Shown here: piece after piece, positions 35,649 through 46,316 of the stretch
Numbering within the stretch: the first letter of the stretch is position 1
Layout: each line of letters begins with the position of its first letter
DNA from: Rhizobium leguminosarum
GTDB taxonomy: Bacteria > Pseudomonadota > Alphaproteobacteria > Rhizobiales > Rhizobiaceae
Direction of reading: 5' to 3'
Assembly: GCF_017876795.1 (NCBI RefSeq)
Contig: NZ_JAGIOR010000001.1
Location: 467,501 to 531,500, forward strand
Length of the DNA: 64,000 nucleotides
Translations under genes and position numbers: made by a program
The notes under the pieces: generated by a model
What the model saw: only the letters and a program-made list of their open reading frames with translations
What the model was told of the DNA's origin: nothing
The model's database searches: none

Positions 35649-38600
35649 TGTAACGCCGCTTCCCAACGACGATGATCCTGGCGCCTGGATCGGCTGGACG
35701 ACGATCCAGCAGGCGATTGCCTCCGATCCCCTGCGTTCGGCATGGGTCTCGGCCAATGCCGGCTCCGGCAAGACGCATGTGCTGACACAGCGCGTCATCC
35801 GTCTCCTGCTGGCCGGGGCGCGGCCTTCCGCCATTTTGTGCCTCACCTATACCAAGGCTGCGGCCTCCGAAATGTCGAACCGCGTCTTCGAACGGCTGGC
35901 GGACTGGGTGGTGCTTGACGATGAAGACCTTAGCCGCCGGATCACCCAGATCGAGGGGACGGCTCCCGATGGACTGAAGCTTGCCGAGGCGCGGCGACTG
36001 TTTGCGAAGGCGCTGGAGACACCCGGCGGGCTGAAGATCCAGACAATCCATGCCTTTTGCGAGGCCCTGCTGCACCAGTTCCCACTGGAGGCCAACGTCG
36101 CCGGACATTTCTCGGTTCTCGACGACCGCGCGGCGGTGGCGCTGCTTTCCGATGCGCGCCGGGCGCTGCTGACGGCAACCGCGCCTGAGGGAGAGAGCGC
36201 GCTTGCCGAGGCGTTTGCCTATGTGCTTGATCTCGGCGACGAATCCGGACTGGAAAACCTGCTTGGCGACATCGTCGCCAATCGCAACGCCATCCGTCGT
36301 TTCACGGCAACCGCCGAACTGCAGGGTGGCGTGGAAAAGGTCCTGCGCGAAAGGCTTGGCCTTGCCGCCGGCGACACGGAAAGCCGGATCGCGGCGCAAT
36401 ATTGGCCTTTGCCGGCGCTTTCCGGCAGCATGCTGGAGCTTTATCTCTCGCTTGCCGATCAGAAGGGCGGCGCGAAGGCGCAGGAGGTTGCCTACGGCCT
36501 CAGGCTTGCCGGGCGGGAGCGCGATGACGCAAGGCGCGCTGAGTTTCTCGAGAAAATCTTTCTAACAGCCAAGGGCGAACCGAAGGCGGACTCGCAATTC
36601 TCAGTCAAGGCGATGCTTGCCGAAGCACCGCAACTGGCGGGCGCCATCGCCACTGCCCGCGCCCATGTCGCCGCCAGCCGCGACCGGCTGAAACTGATGC
36701 GGATGTACGGCGCCACACATGCAGCGCTCGTGCTCGCCGACCGGCTGAATCACGACTATGAGGAATTGAAGAAGCAGCGCAGCCAGCTCGATTTCGAGGA
36801 TCTGATCACCCGCACCGCCGACCTGCTGACGAAAAGCGGCGTAGGCCCCTGGATCCACTATAAGCTCGATCGCGGCATCGATCATATCCTCGTCGATGAA
36901 GCGCAGGATACCAGCCCGATCCAGTGGAGCGTCATCCAGTCGCTCGCCGAGGATTTCTTTTCCGGCGAAAGCGCCCGGCCGATCGTGCGCACGCTCTTTG
37001 CTGTCGGCGACGAAAAGCAATCGATCTATTCCTTTCAAGGAGCGCGACCCGAGCGTTTTTCCGAGGAAAGCGACCGAACGAGGCGGCGGGTTTCCGACAG
37101 CGGGCAGAGCTTTTCCTCCGTCCGGCTACCGCTTTCCTTCCGCTCGACCGCCGACGTGCTCGAAGCCGTCGACCATATTTTCAGGGAACCCGACAACGCT
37201 CGCGGCCTCAGCGCGCTCGGCGAACCGGTCGTGCATCGCTCCAGCCGCATCGGACATCCCGGCGCCGTCGATCTCTGGGAGATGGTCGCACCGGAAGCGG
37301 TGGTGAAGGAGGAGGACTGGACGGCGCCCTTCGACGCGACGCCGGAAAGCGCGCCGGCAGCAATCCTGGCGCGGCGAATCGCCCATTCGATCGGCACGCT
37401 GGTCGGCCGCGAGACGATCGTCGACAAAGGCAAGGAGCGCCTGATCGAAGCCGGCGACATCCTCGTGCTGGTGCGCAAACGCGATGCCTTCGTCAATGCG
37501 CTGACGCGCGCCTTGAAGCGCCGCGGCGACATTCCGGTCGCCGGCGCCGACAGACTGGTGCTGACCAGCCATATCGCCGTGCAGGATCTGCTGGCGCTCG
37601 GCCGCTTCCTGCTTCTGCCGGAAGACGATCTTTCGCTCGCCGCCGTGCTGAAGAGCCCGCTGTTCGATCTTTCCGAGGACGACATCTTTGCGATCGCCGC
37701 GCTACGCGGCGATAATGAGAGCGTCTGGCACCATCTCAAAAGCTTCGCCGCCGATGGCACCGGGCGTTTCCGCGCAGCCGTCGAGCGGCTTGAATTTTTC
37801 CTTCGCCAATCCAGGAGCCTATCGGTTCATGATTTCTATGCGCGTGTGCTCGGCAGCCATGGCGGGCGGCGGCAATTCCTGGCGCGGCTCGGCACCGAGG
37901 TCAGCGATATCCTCGACGAGTTCCTGACCTTCACCCTCGACCACGAAAGCTCCGGTCTCCCCGGGCTGCAATCCTTCATCTCGACGCTGGAGTTCGAAGC
38001 GCCCGTGGTCAAGCGCGAGCAGGACAAGGGGCGCAACGAAGTGCGGATCATGACGGTGCATGCCTCCAAGGGTCTTGAGGCACCGATCGTTTTCCTCGTC
38101 GACGGCGGTTCGAAGGCTTTTACCCATACCCATCTACCGAAGTTGCGCCTGATCGAGACCGACGCCGATGAGCCGTCGATGCCCGTCTGGGTTCCTGTCT
38201 CCGATCTCGCCAATTCGCTGACCCAGGAAGATGCCACCCGGATCCAGATGCTGGCGGAGGAAGAATACCGCCGCTTGCTCTATGTCGCCATGACGCGTGC
38301 CGCCGACCGGCTGGTCGTCTGCGGCTATCGCGGCGTGCGTGTGAACAACGACACTTGGCATCTGATGATTTCGACGGCCCTGCGCGACGATCATCCGCTT
38401 GTCGAGGCGACCACATTCTCCAGTCCCGATGGGGAATGGCCGGGGATCAAATGGCGCGTGCCGCGGGTGGAACGACGCTTCGAACGCACCGACCGCAGCC
38501 AGGAGCGCGACAGCGTGGACACCCTGCCGGAGGGTCTGTTGCGGCCGTTGCCGCCGCAGGCCGGGCTGCCCCGGCCGCTCAGCCCCTCCGGCGCCGGGAC

Positions 38601-39192
38601 GATCATCGATGAAGACGAGGGTGGTTTGCTCGTCGTTTCGCCACTGTTTAGCGAGAAGCAGCGCAGCGATCGTTCGCTGGAGAAGGGCAGGCTGATCCAT
38701 CGCATGCTGCAGGCGCTTCCCGAAATTCCGCCTGCCGAACGGCCTGATGCCGCAGGCCGCTATGCCGAACGGGCGGCGCGGTTCTGGCCGGAAGCCGAAC
38801 GGCGCAAACTTGTCGATTCGGTTCTGAAACTATTGGATAAGCAGGGTTTGCAGGCCGTCCTCGGTGCGCAGGCCCAGCCCGAGGTCTCGATCATGGGAAC
38901 ATTGACGCTCGAAGACAGGCGTTATGCCGTCTCCGGCCGCATCGACCGGCTTGCCGTCCTCGCCGATCGTGTCGTCATTCTGGACTACAAGACCAATCGG
39001 GTGCCGCCGGCGACGGAGGAGGCTATCCCCTTCGCGCACCGGGCGCAGCTGGCGATCTATCGCGAGATCCTGGCGCCGCTCTATCCCGATAAGCGTATCG
39101 ATTGCATGCTTGTCTATACCGAGAACGCCTCGCTCTACACGCTGAGCGAAAAGGCGCTCGGTTTGGCGCTTGCAGCGGTCAAGACAAAGTGA
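35641..39192 (+). CDS. addA: Double-strand break repair helicase AddA
   Basis: An 1183-residue UvrD-type helicase-nuclease. Walker A is [11 protein letters not shown] (Lys44), [11 protein letters not shown] is Walker [14 protein letters not shown] is motif III, and [18 protein letters not shown] is motif V. The C-terminal nuclease motif is [10 protein letters not shown] (Asp1115, Lys1117). With AddB it processes double-strand ends for RecA-dependent repair. I chose ATG 35641, inside the end of addB, giving translational coupling; an upstream start at 35581 would overlap addB by 68 bases. Confidence 0.96.
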   Translation: MSDVTPLPNDDDPGAWIGWTTIQQAIASDPLRSAWVSANAGSGKTHVLTQRVIRLLLAGARPSAILCLTYTKAAASEMSNRVFERLADWVVLDDEDLSRRITQIEGTAPDGLKLAEARRLFAKALETPGGLKIQTIHAFCEALLHQFPLEANVAGHFSVLDDRAAVALLSDARRALLTATAPEGESALAEAFAYVLDLGDESGLENLLGDIVANRNAIRRFTATAELQGGVEKVLRERLGLAAGDTESRIAAQYWPLPALSGSMLELYLSLADQKGGAKAQEVAYGLRLAGRERDDARRAEFLEKIFLTAKGEPKADSQFSVKAMLAEAPQLAGAIATARAHVAASRDRLKLMRMYGATHAALVLADRLNHDYEELKKQRSQLDFEDLITRTADLLTKSGVGPWIHYKLDRGIDHILVDEAQDTSPIQWSVIQSLAEDFFSGESARPIVRTLFAVGDEKQSIYSFQGARPERFSEESDRTRRRVSDSGQSFSSVRLPLSFRSTADVLEAVDHIFREPDNARGLSALGEPVVHRSSRIGHPGAVDLWEMVAPEAVVKEEDWTAPFDATPESAPAAILARRIAHSIGTLVGRETIVDKGKERLIEAGDILVLVRKRDAFVNALTRALKRRGDIPVAGADRLVLTSHIAVQDLLALGRFLLLPEDDLSLAAVLKSPLFDLSEDDIFAIAALRGDNESVWHHLKSFAADGTGRFRAAVERLEFFLRQSRSLSVHDFYARVLGSHGGRRQFLARLGTEVSDILDEFLTFTLDHESSGLPGLQSFISTLEFEAPVVKREQDKGRNEVRIMTVHASKGLEAPIVFLVDGGSKAFTHTHLPKLRLIETDADEPSMPVWVPVSDLANSLTQEDATRIQMLAEEEYRRLLYVAMTRAADRLVVCGYRGVRVNNDTWHLMISTALRDDHPLVEATTFSSPDGEWPGIKWRVPRVERRFERTDRSQERDSVDTLPEGLLRPLPPQAGLPRPLSPSGAGTIIDEDEGGLLVVSPLFSEKQRSDRSLEKGRLIHRMLQALPEIPPAERPDAAGRYAERAARFWPEAERRKLVDSVLKLLDKQGLQAVLGAQAQPEVSIMGTLTLEDRRYAVSGRIDRLAVLADRVVILDYKTNRVPPATEEAIPFAHRAQLAIYREILAPLYPDKRIDCMLVYTENASLYTLSEKALGLALAAVKTK

Positions 39193-39262
39193 AATACCGG
39201 ACATTGAAAATTCGGCACCGCAGCATCACATGTGGTTCAACACCGAGATAAAGGAGCAGCCC

Positions 39263-39583
39263 ATGGCTACCGTGAAAGTCGATATCAATAACTTCCAGTC
39301 GGAAGTTCTGGAATCCGCAGAACCCGTCGTCGTCGATTTCTGGGCTGAATGGTGCGGCCCGTGCAAGATGATTGCACCGAGCCTCGAAGAAATCGCCGTC
39401 GAGATGGAAGGCAAGGTCAAGGTGGCCAAGCTGAATATCGATGAGAACCCGGAACTCGCCGCACAGTTCGGCGTGCGCTCTATTCCAACCCTTGCAATCT
39501 TCAAGGGCGGCGAAGTTGCCGATATCTCTGTCGGCGCCAAGCCGAAGACCGCGCTTTCGAACTGGATTTCGAGCGCTGCCTGA
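39263..39583 (+). CDS. trxA: Thioredoxin
   Basis: A 106-residue classical thioredoxin with active site WCGPC (Cys31, Cys34) and the cis-Pro region RSIPTLAIF. It reduces cytoplasmic disulphides. The ATG at 39263 has AAAGGAG at good spacing. It lies 70 bases after addA and ends in a terminator, so it may be the last gene of the divL-addBA cluster or have its own promoter in that spacer. Confidence 0.97.
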   Translation: MATVKVDINNFQSEVLESAEPVVVDFWAEWCGPCKMIAPSLEEIAVEMEGKVKVAKLNIDENPELAAQFGVRSIPTLAIFKGGEVADISVGAKPKTALSNWISSAA

Positions 39584-39613
39584 TTGATATCGCTAGTTCA
39601 AATCGCATTGACG

Positions 39614-39641
39614 AAAAAGCCCGGCATTGACCGGGCTTTTT
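39614..39641. terminator. Bidirectional terminator between trxA and folC
   Basis: A perfect 11-bp stem, AAAAAGCCCGG at 39614-39624 and CCGGGCTTTTT at 39631-39641, with loop CATTGA. The A and T runs give both convergent operons a U-tract. Confidence 0.92.
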
Positions 39642-39654
39642 CAATTTGCGGGCT

Positions 39655-40983
39655 TCATTTCGGCGGCGTGCCGTTGTCGGAAAGCACATCGCCGACGAGA
39701 TAGAGAGAGCCGCCGATGAGGATACGCGGGGGTAAACCTTGCGGATCGACGACGGTTTTTATTGCTTCCAGCGCATCGCCGACCGTCGACATCGGTTCGG
39801 CAACCAAGCCGGCATCATAAGCGGCATTCGACAATATCACCGGGTCGATTATCGCTTCGCTGCCACGGATCGGCACGCAGAAAACCTTCTCGACCAAGCC
39901 GGCGAAGGCCTTGAAATAGCCGACCGGATCCTTGGTATTGATCATGCCGGTAATGAGGAAAAGCGGCCGAGACTGGCGTTCCTCGAAATTGGCCATGGCT
40001 TCGGCAATCACTTCGCCGGCCCCGGGATTATGCCCGCCATCGATCCAGATCTCGGCGCCGGCGGGTGCATACGGCAGCAGCCGGCCTTCGCTCAAACGCT
40101 GCAGCCGGCCCGGCCATTCGACCGAACTCATCGCCTTTTCCATCATCGCCTCGGTGACGGTGAAACCCGCCGCCTTGACGGCGCGAATGGCGGCGGCGGC
40201 ATTGGCATATTGATGGCGGCCGGGAAGCCGCGGCAGCGGCAGATCGGCAAGACCGAATTCGTCCTGATAGACGAGCCGGCCATATTCCTCATGCGCCATG
40301 AAATCCTGGCCGAAGACGGCGCTTGGGCAATGCAGCCGTTCGGCTGTCGCCATCAACACGTCGAGCGCCGCATCATATTCCTGATGGCCGATGACAACCG
40401 GAAATCCCGGCTTCATGATGCCGGCCTTTTCGGCAGCGATCAGCTCGACCCTGTCGCCGAGATAGGGCTGGTGATCTAGCGAGATCGGCATGATCACCGA
40501 GACGGCCGGATCGGAAATGACATTGGTGGCGTCGAAGCGGCCGCCGAGACCGACTTCGATGATCGCGGCATCGGCCGGCTGTTCGGAAAACAGGATGAAG
40601 GTGACCGCCGTCAGGATTTCGAAGACGGTGATGTGCTGTCCTGCATTGGCATCGGCCACACGCCGCAGGGCCTCGGCAAAGACGGCGTCATCGACAAGCT
40701 GCCCGCGCCCGCCCTTGACGCCGATGCGATAACGCTCGTGCCAATTGACGAGATGCGGCGAGGTGTGGACATGAGCGCTGTAGCCGCCGGCTTCGAGCAG
40801 AGCGCGGCTGAAGGCGGTGACCGACCCCTTGCCGTTGGTGCCGGCGACATGGATCACCGGCGGTAGTTTCCGGTGCGGATTGCCGAGCACATCGAGAAGA
40901 CGGGTGATGCGATCGAGAGACAGATCAAACCCCTTGGGATGCAATCCCATGAGCTTGTCGATCTCCTGTGCTGCCTCACTCAC
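39655..40983 (-). CDS. folC: Folylpolyglutamate synthase/dihydrofolate synthase
   Basis: A 442-residue Mur-ligase-type enzyme that glutamylates dihydropteroate and folates. The P-loop is HVAGTNGKGSV, and LDHQPYLGD and DGGHNPGA are further family blocks. I prefer the GTG at 40983 (MSEAAQEIDKLMGLHPKG), with GAGG ten bases upstream; a TTG at 41007 would add eight residues. It is the last gene of the trpFBA-accD-folC run, a common alphaproteobacterial order. Confidence 0.94.
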   Translation of the reverse strand: MSEAAQEIDKLMGLHPKGFDLSLDRITRLLDVLGNPHRKLPPVIHVAGTNGKGSVTAFSRALLEAGGYSAHVHTSPHLVNWHERYRIGVKGGRGQLVDDAVFAEALRRVADANAGQHITVFEILTAVTFILFSEQPADAAIIEVGLGGRFDATNVISDPAVSVIMPISLDHQPYLGDRVELIAAEKAGIMKPGFPVVIGHQEYDAALDVLMATAERLHCPSAVFGQDFMAHEEYGRLVYQDEFGLADLPLPRLPGRHQYANAAAAIRAVKAAGFTVTEAMMEKAMSSVEWPGRLQRLSEGRLLPYAPAGAEIWIDGGHNPGAGEVIAEAMANFEERQSRPLFLITGMINTKDPVGYFKAFAGLVEKVFCVPIRGSEAIIDPVILSNAAYDAGLVAEPMSTVGDALEAIKTVVDPQGLPPRILIGGSLYLVGDVLSDNGTPPK

Positions 40984-41034
40984 CGCGGTTTGGCCTCTGG
41001 GTATCAATTCGGCACCCCGCTTGCTTATCGGTTA

Positions 41035-41940
41035 TCAGGCGCTCGCCGCCAAAGCGATCGCGCCACTATTCATGTCGTTCGCCGCCGAAACCGGCTTCTT
41101 CGTCAGGATCTTCAGGAGGCGCGCCAGCGTTTCCGGAATATCGTGACGTTTGACGACCATATCGACCATACCATGCTCCAGCAGGTATTCGGAGGTCTGG
41201 AAACCTTCCGGCAGTTTTTCACGCAACGTCTGCTCGATGACGCGCTTGCCGGCAAAGCCGATTTCGGCGCCCGGCTCGGCCAGATGGATATCGCCCAGCA
41301 TGGCATAGGAGGCCGTGACGCCACCTGTGGTCGGGTTGGTCAGGACGACTATATAGGGCTGGCCGGATTCCTTGAGCAGGTCGACGGCAACCGTTGTGCG
41401 CGGCAGCTGCATCAGCGACAATATGCCTTCCTGCATGCGCGCGCCGCCGGAAGCGGGGAACATCACCAGCGGGCACTTTTCAGACGTCGCACGCTCGAAA
41501 GCCTTGACGATCGCCTCGCCGGCGGCCATGCCGAGCGAACCGCCGATGAAGTTGAATTCGTGCACCACCGCCACGAGTTTCAGTCCCTGCACCTTTCCGA
41601 CGCCGGCGAGGATGGTATCCTCCTGCTCGGTCTTCAGGCGGCTGTCGCGCAGGCGATCGCTATATTTCTTCGAATCGCGGAACTTCAGCGGGTCCTGGGC
41701 GACCTTCGGCTGCGGCAGCGATTCGAACTCGCCGTTGTCAAACAGATCGATCAGGCGGGCCTTGGCCGGCATCTTCATGTGATAACCGGAGGCCGGAATG
41801 ACCCATTTGTTGCCTTCCAGATCCTTGTGGAAGACCATTTCTCCGGTTTCCGGGCACTTGATCCAGAGGTTCTCCGGCACTTCGCGACGGCCCAGCATGG
41901 AATTGATCCGCGGGCGAACGTAGTTGGTGATCCAGTTCAA
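41035..41940 (-). CDS. accD: Acetyl-CoA carboxylase carboxyltransferase subunit beta
   Basis: A 301-residue subunit transferring the carboxyl group from biotin to acetyl-CoA, the first step of fatty acid synthesis. The crotonase-like core shows [26 protein letters not shown] and [16 protein letters not shown]. The N-terminal zinc ribbon is degenerate: the four Cys of E. coli AccD are reduced to one (Cys29 or so, in [10 protein letters not shown]), and the second pair reads IPAS. It sits between trpA and folC, with a 140-base spacer to trpA that contains repeat family 2. Confidence 0.96.
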   Translation of the reverse strand: MNWITNYVRPRINSMLGRREVPENLWIKCPETGEMVFHKDLEGNKWVIPASGYHMKMPAKARLIDLFDNGEFESLPQPKVAQDPLKFRDSKKYSDRLRDSRLKTEQEDTILAGVGKVQGLKLVAVVHEFNFIGGSLGMAAGEAIVKAFERATSEKCPLVMFPASGGARMQEGILSLMQLPRTTVAVDLLKESGQPYIVVLTNPTTGGVTASYAMLGDIHLAEPGAEIGFAGKRVIEQTLREKLPEGFQTSEYLLEHGMVDMVVKRHDIPETLARLLKILTKKPVSAANDMNSGAIALAASA

Positions 41941-41961
41941 CTCGAATACTCCTGATTGACG

Positions 41962-42060
41962 AAAGCGCGTCGCGATCTTTCAGACCGCTTGCCACGCTTT
42001 AGGTCTTTGGTTTCCCGCATGTCGTTGCCGCAAACCGCTGCACACTTTGCGCGACATTGC
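41962..42060. repeat. Two-hairpin intergenic repeat, family 2, copy 2
   Basis: The first hairpin has arms AAAGCG (41962-41967 region) and CGCTTT (41995-42000). The second runs from GCATGTCG (42017-42024) to CGACATTGC (42052-42060), with inner pairing CGCAAA/TTTGCG and the same CCGCTGCACAC loop as copy 1. It lies between trpA and accD, which are co-directional, so it is probably transcribed. Confidence 0.85.
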
Positions 42061-42080
42061 TTTGGTCCAATGTGGGCAAA

Positions 42081-42920
42081 CTATTCGGCAGCAACAAGGC
42101 GCGCCGAACGTGTCCCCGTGGAAAGTCCGCGGACCAGTGTAGCAACGGCCTGAACGGTGTCGGCCGTTGCCTTGCCGTCGCTCGTCAGGCTGGTCGCGAC
42201 CTGATTGACAATGGCGGTGCCGACAACGACGCCGTCGGCCGAACCGCCGATGACCTTTGCATGTTCCGCCGTCTTGACGCCGAAGCCGACGCAGACGGGC
42301 AGCTTAGTGTGCTGTTTGATGCGTTCGACCGCGCCCGACACCAGCGACGGATCCGGCAGCGCCGAACCGGTGATGCCGTTCATCGAAACGTAATAGACGA
42401 AACCGGAGGTGTTCTTCAAAACCTTCGGCAGGCGCTTCTCATCCGTCGTCGGCGTCGCCAGGCGGATGAAATTGATGCCTTTGCGGATCGCCGGAATGCA
42501 GAGTTCTTCATCCATTTCCGGCGGCAGATCGACGACGATCAAACCGTCGATGCCGGCAACAATCGCATCGTCGAGGAATTTTTCGACGCCATAAATATAG
42601 ATCGGGTTGTAGTAGCCCATCATCACGATCGGCGTCGCGTCATTGGTTTTGCGGAAATCGGCCGCCAGCTGCAACGTCTTCTTCAGCGTCTGGCCGCCTT
42701 TCAGCGCACGCTGGCCGGCGAGCTGAATCGCCGGGCCGTCGGCCATCGGATCGGAAAAAGGCATGCCGAGCTCGATGATGTCGGAGCCCGCCTCCGGCAG
42801 CGCCTTCATGATGCCGAACGAGGTGTCGTAATCAGGATCGCCGCCCATGAAATAGGTCACAAGCGCCGGACGGCCCTCGGCCTTCAGCTCGGCAAAGCGT
42901 TTGTCCATGCGTGCGGTCAT
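42081..42920 (-). CDS. trpA: Tryptophan synthase alpha subunit
   Basis: A 279-residue beta/alpha-barrel cleaving indole-3-glycerol phosphate. Conserved blocks include [32 protein letters not shown] with the catalytic Glu, and [12 protein letters not shown] with the catalytic Asp. The phosphate-binding [10 protein letters not shown] and the C-terminal GTAIVNQ are also present. The start is four bases after the trpB stop, fitting co-translation of the alpha-beta complex. Confidence 0.97.
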   Translation of the reverse strand: MTARMDKRFAELKAEGRPALVTYFMGGDPDYDTSFGIMKALPEAGSDIIELGMPFSDPMADGPAIQLAGQRALKGGQTLKKTLQLAADFRKTNDATPIVMMGYYNPIYIYGVEKFLDDAIVAGIDGLIVVDLPPEMDEELCIPAIRKGINFIRLATPTTDEKRLPKVLKNTSGFVYYVSMNGITGSALPDPSLVSGAVERIKQHTKLPVCVGFGVKTAEHAKVIGGSADGVVVGTAIVNQVATSLTSDGKATADTVQAVATLVRGLSTGTRSARLVAAE

Positions 42921-42923
42921 GTC

Positions 42924-44144
42924 TTACAGTCCCATTCCCAGAATCTTGCCGACGGTGAAGATATCCTTGTCGCCGCGGCCGGAGAGGTTCATCAGGATGA
43001 TCTCGTCCTTGCCCATCTTCGGCGCGCGCTTGATCACCTCGGCAATGGCGTGCGAGGGCTCGAGCGCCGGGATGATGCCTTCGAGGCGGGTCAGAGTCTG
43101 GAAAGCCTCCAGCGCTTCGTGATCCATGATCGGCACATAGTCGACGCGGCCGGTATCGTTCAGCCAGGAATGTTCCGGGCCGATGCCGGGATAATCGAGA
43201 CCGGCCGAAATCGAATGGCCTTCCTTGATCTGGCCGTCGCCATCCTGCAGCAGATAGGTGCGGTTGCCATGCAGCACGCCCGGCGAACCGGCGGTGATCG
43301 ACGCGCAATGTTCGTCGCCCTGCAGGCCTTTGCCGCCGGCTTCGACGCCGACGATCTTGACGGTGGGATCATCCAGGAAAGGATGGAAAATGCCGATCGC
43401 GTTCGAACCGCCGCCGACGGCAGCGATGACGAGATCCGGCAGGCGGCCTTCGGCTGCCAGCATCTGCTCTTTCGCTTCGATGCCAATCACCGACTGGAAA
43501 TCGCGGACCATCTCCGGATAGGGATGCGGACCGGCCGCCGTTCCGATCAGGTAATAGGTATCCTCGACATTGGTGACCCAGTCGCGAAGCGCCTCGTTCA
43601 TGGCGTCCTTCAGCGTGCCGCTGCCCGCGGTGACCGGTTTGACCTCGGCACCGAGCAGCTTCATGCGGAACACGTTCGGTGCCTGACGCTCGACGTCGGT
43701 GGCGCCCATATAGACGACGCAGGGAAGGCCGAAGCGCGCGGCAACCGTGGCGGAGGCAACGCCGTGCTGGCCGGCGCCGGTTTCGGCGATGATGCGGGTC
43801 TTACCCATGCGCTTGGCGAGCAGGATCTGGCCGATGCAGTTGTTGATCTTGTGCGAACCGGTGTGGTTCAGCTCCTCGCGCTTGAAATAGATCTTCGCGC
43901 CGCCGAGTTCGGCCGTTAGCCGCTCGGCAAAATAGAGCGGGCTCGGGCGACCGATATAATGGGCGCCGAGATGCTTCAATTCGGCCTGGAATGCCGGATC
44001 GTTCTTCGCCCTGTCCCACTCGTCCTGCAGATCGAGGATCAGCGGCATCAACGTTTCGGCAACGAAACGACCGCCATAAATGCCGAAGCGGCCATCTTCA
44101 TCGGGGCGGGAGCGGAAGGAATTCGGTTTAGGCGTCTCGTTCAC
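42924..44144 (-). CDS. trpB: Tryptophan synthase beta subunit
   Basis: A 406-residue PLP enzyme condensing indole and serine. The PLP lysine is in [15 protein letters not shown], the phosphate loop is VGGGSNAIG, and ETGAGQHG is the substrate-binding block. I chose the GTG at 44144 ([10 protein letters not shown]), two bases after the trpF stop, over a TTG at 44150; rhizobial TrpB proteins have this length as far as I remember. Confidence 0.97.
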   Translation of the reverse strand: MNETPKPNSFRSRPDEDGRFGIYGGRFVAETLMPLILDLQDEWDRAKNDPAFQAELKHLGAHYIGRPSPLYFAERLTAELGGAKIYFKREELNHTGSHKINNCIGQILLAKRMGKTRIIAETGAGQHGVASATVAARFGLPCVVYMGATDVERQAPNVFRMKLLGAEVKPVTAGSGTLKDAMNEALRDWVTNVEDTYYLIGTAAGPHPYPEMVRDFQSVIGIEAKEQMLAAEGRLPDLVIAAVGGGSNAIGIFHPFLDDPTVKIVGVEAGGKGLQGDEHCASITAGSPGVLHGNRTYLLQDGDGQIKEGHSISAGLDYPGIGPEHSWLNDTGRVDYVPIMDHEALEAFQTLTRLEGIIPALEPSHAIAEVIKRAPKMGKDEIILMNLSGRGDKDIFTVGKILGMGL

Positions 44145-44146
44145 TC

Positions 44147-44815
44147 TCAACTCCCTGAGGCCATGACAGGCGCATTCGCCTCTTCGACCGCATCGAAAAA
44201 TTCATCGATCATTGCGACGCTCTTCACACCAGGCGCGGTTTCGACACCCGAGGAGACGTCGATACCACGTGCCTTGGTGTTCGCCAGCGCATCCGCGACA
44301 TTGTTCTTGTTCAGCCCGCCAGAGAGCATGTAGTCGATGCTGCCGTCGAGCCAGCTAAGAAGGCTCCAGTCGAAGGAAACGCCATTACCACCCGGCAATT
44401 CGGAACCCTTCGGCGCTTTTGCATCGAAGAGGAACCGATCGGCGATGCCGATATAGGCCTCGACGCGCTTCAGATCATCGGCCGTGCGCACCGAAAACAC
44501 CTTCATGACAGGCAGACCATAGAGCGCCTTTATGGTCAGCACATGTTCGGGGCTCTCGTTGCCGTGCAGCTGCAGAATATCCGGCTTCAACAGCGAGACG
44601 ATCTCGTCCAGTTCGTCATTGGTGGGATCGACGACGACGGCGACGATCTTCGCCTTGCCGCGCGCCGGTTCGGCAAGCTTTGCCGCCAGGTCCGGCTCAA
44701 TATAACGTGGGCTCTTTTCGAAGAAAATAAAACCGATATGGGTCGCGCCGCGCTTCAGTGCGCGATCGACAGCGTCGGGCGTCGTCAAGCCGCAGATTTT
44801 GATATCCGGTTTCAT
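44147..44815 (-). CDS. trpF: Phosphoribosylanthranilate isomerase
   Basis: A 222-residue beta/alpha-barrel isomerase of tryptophan synthesis. It starts [16 protein letters not shown] with the catalytic Cys of KICG, and [13 protein letters not shown] and [15 protein letters not shown] are the phosphate-binding and C-terminal blocks. The paired Asp is in FLFDAK. It is the first gene of the trpFBA run. The 75-base spacer to the metallopeptidase gene has no obvious feature. Confidence 0.97.
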   Translation of the reverse strand: MKPDIKICGLTTPDAVDRALKRGATHIGFIFFEKSPRYIEPDLAAKLAEPARGKAKIVAVVVDPTNDELDEIVSLLKPDILQLHGNESPEHVLTIKALYGLPVMKVFSVRTADDLKRVEAYIGIADRFLFDAKAPKGSELPGGNGVSFDWSLLSWLDGSIDYMLSGGLNKNNVADALANTKARGIDVSSGVETAPGVKSVAMIDEFFDAVEEANAPVMASGS

Positions 44816-44890
44816 GGCAGCGAAGTGACACGAAATGCGTCGAGAGTCGAGCCAATTTGCGTGGAAAGCTGCATTTAGAGCGGCTTTCGG

Positions 44891-45649
44891 CTAATCGAAA
44901 TCGATGGCATGCAGCTGGCTGCCATGCCGCTTCAGCCAGGATTTTGCCTCCTCCATACCCGGGCAAAGCGTGCGGCAGAGCGCCCAGAAGTGCAGGCCAT
45001 GATTCATTTCCCTGAGGTGGGCGACCTCATGGGCGGCGAGATAATCGATCACCGAAGGCGGCGCCATGACGATGCGCCAGGAAAAACTCAGATTTCCCTC
45101 CGACGAACACGAGCCCCAGCGGCTGCGCGTATCCTTCATCGAGATCGAGCGGATCGGCGCTCGGATCGTTCCGGCATGCATCGTCGCCAGTCTTACGAGG
45201 TCGGCGCGCGCCTCTTTCTTGAGAAAGGCCGCGATGCGCCGTCCGACATGTTCCGCCATTCCGCTGACGCGCAGCACCGGTCTGCCGTCTATCAAAACCG
45301 CTTCCGTCAGCCCACGCAAGCTGCCGGTATGCTGGATGCGATGGGACACGCCGCGAAAGAGAATTTCGCCGCCGTCGCGCAGGCCGGCATCGGTCGAAAA
45401 CTTGGCAAGTTTGGTGAGCAGCCATCCCTGGTGCCGATCGAGAAATGCGTTGACCTCGCGCGCCGCAAGACCTTTCGGCACCGTCATCTTCAAAGCCCGG
45501 CCGCCCGGCTCTATGCGCAAGGTGATGCGCGTCGCCCGGTCATGCTGCTTGATGGTCAGCGGCATGAGCCGGCCAGCCACATCAAGCGTCCGCGTTTCGG
45601 GCGGAGCCGGTTTCCGGGCTTTCGGCCTTGTCTTCAGAAGCGAGAACAT
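44891..45649 (-). CDS. YgjP-type (DUF45/M48-like) zinc metallopeptidase
   Basis: A 252-residue cytoplasmic-looking protein. The zinc site HEVAHLREMNHGLHFW has the HExxH motif and a third His downstream, and SRWGSCSSEGNLSFSWR is the conserved block of the YgjP/DUF45 family. The physiological substrate is unknown. It is co-directional with trpF, but the stop-to-start distance gives no evidence of co-transcription. Confidence 0.88.
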   Translation of the reverse strand: MFSLLKTRPKARKPAPPETRTLDVAGRLMPLTIKQHDRATRITLRIEPGGRALKMTVPKGLAAREVNAFLDRHQGWLLTKLAKFSTDAGLRDGGEILFRGVSHRIQHTGSLRGLTEAVLIDGRPVLRVSGMAEHVGRRIAAFLKKEARADLVRLATMHAGTIRAPIRSISMKDTRSRWGSCSSEGNLSFSWRIVMAPPSVIDYLAAHEVAHLREMNHGLHFWALCRTLCPGMEEAKSWLKRHGSQLHAIDFD

Positions 45650-45687
45650 GGTTGTTTTCTATCCGATTCGCCGGGAGAGCGGACATA

Positions 45688-45714
45688 GAAAAACCGGCAT
45701 CGGAAGATGCCGGT
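45688..45714 (-). terminator. Intrinsic terminator of the DUF2852 gene
   Basis: On the minus strand a 9-bp stem (ACCGGCATC, loop, GATGCCGGT; 45693-45714) is followed by a run of Ts at 45692-45689. It lies 22 bases past the DUF2852 stop. Confidence 0.85.
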
Positions 45715-45736
45715 CATCAATTCAGCGTTCAGGCCA

Positions 45737-46171
45737 TCACGGCGTCTGGTATTCAGCGACCGGGCCGTTGTCGTCACGCTTGGCGTTCCTGCGGTCACGC
45801 ATGAAGCGATCGAACTCTTCCTGGTCCTTGGCGCGGCGAAGTTCGCGCATGTAGGCGTCGAATTCCTCGCGCATTTCGTCGAGCTTGCGGCGCTCTTCCT
45901 CGATCCGGTCGATCTCGGCCTTGCGCCAGTCGTCGAAGGCGACGTTGCCGGTCGAGAAGTGCGGGCGGTGACGGCCGTTCGGACGGCGGCAGGAGGCAAA
46001 GAAGCCATCGGTCGCCTGGTTGACGTCACGCTTGAAGCCGCGCAGACGGTCGCCGAAGATGATGTAGGCAAGCATGGCAAGACCCAGAGGCCAGAAAACC
46101 ATGAAGCCGAGAATCATCAGGGCAATGGTAGCCGGAGTCCAATCCGGTCGAAGCAATGCTGACTGGTTCAT
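45737..46171 (-). CDS. DUF2852 domain-containing protein
   Basis: A 144-residue protein. One transmembrane helix (about residues 14-42, IALMILGFMVFWPLGLAMLAYIIF) is followed by a basic linker. The C-terminal region is strongly charged (about residues 80-130, rich in Glu, Arg, Lys) and should form a coiled coil. This matches the DUF2852 family of alphaproteobacteria, with no known function. It appears monocistronic, with its own terminator. Confidence 0.82.
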   Translation of the reverse strand: MNQSALLRPDWTPATIALMILGFMVFWPLGLAMLAYIIFGDRLRGFKRDVNQATDGFFASCRRPNGRHRPHFSTGNVAFDDWRKAEIDRIEEERRKLDEMREEFDAYMRELRRAKDQEEFDRFMRDRRNAKRDDNGPVAEYQTP

Positions 46172-46316
46172 CGTGCGGGTATCCCTCGCTTTCCGCGCCC
46201 GGCAGGATACCGAGTGCTGAAATCGATGTGGTTACCGCAACAACGGCCTTCAAGACGATTGCCCGCGAAATCGGACAAAGTCTTGAATCCGTTTTGCTAA
46301 TTCAGCTGTCGCTGAT

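Noticed and set aside
42057..43919. A 620-codon plus-strand frame opposite trpA and trpB
   Set aside because: Antisense shadow spanning two well-identified minus-strand genes; no ribosome binding site or domain.
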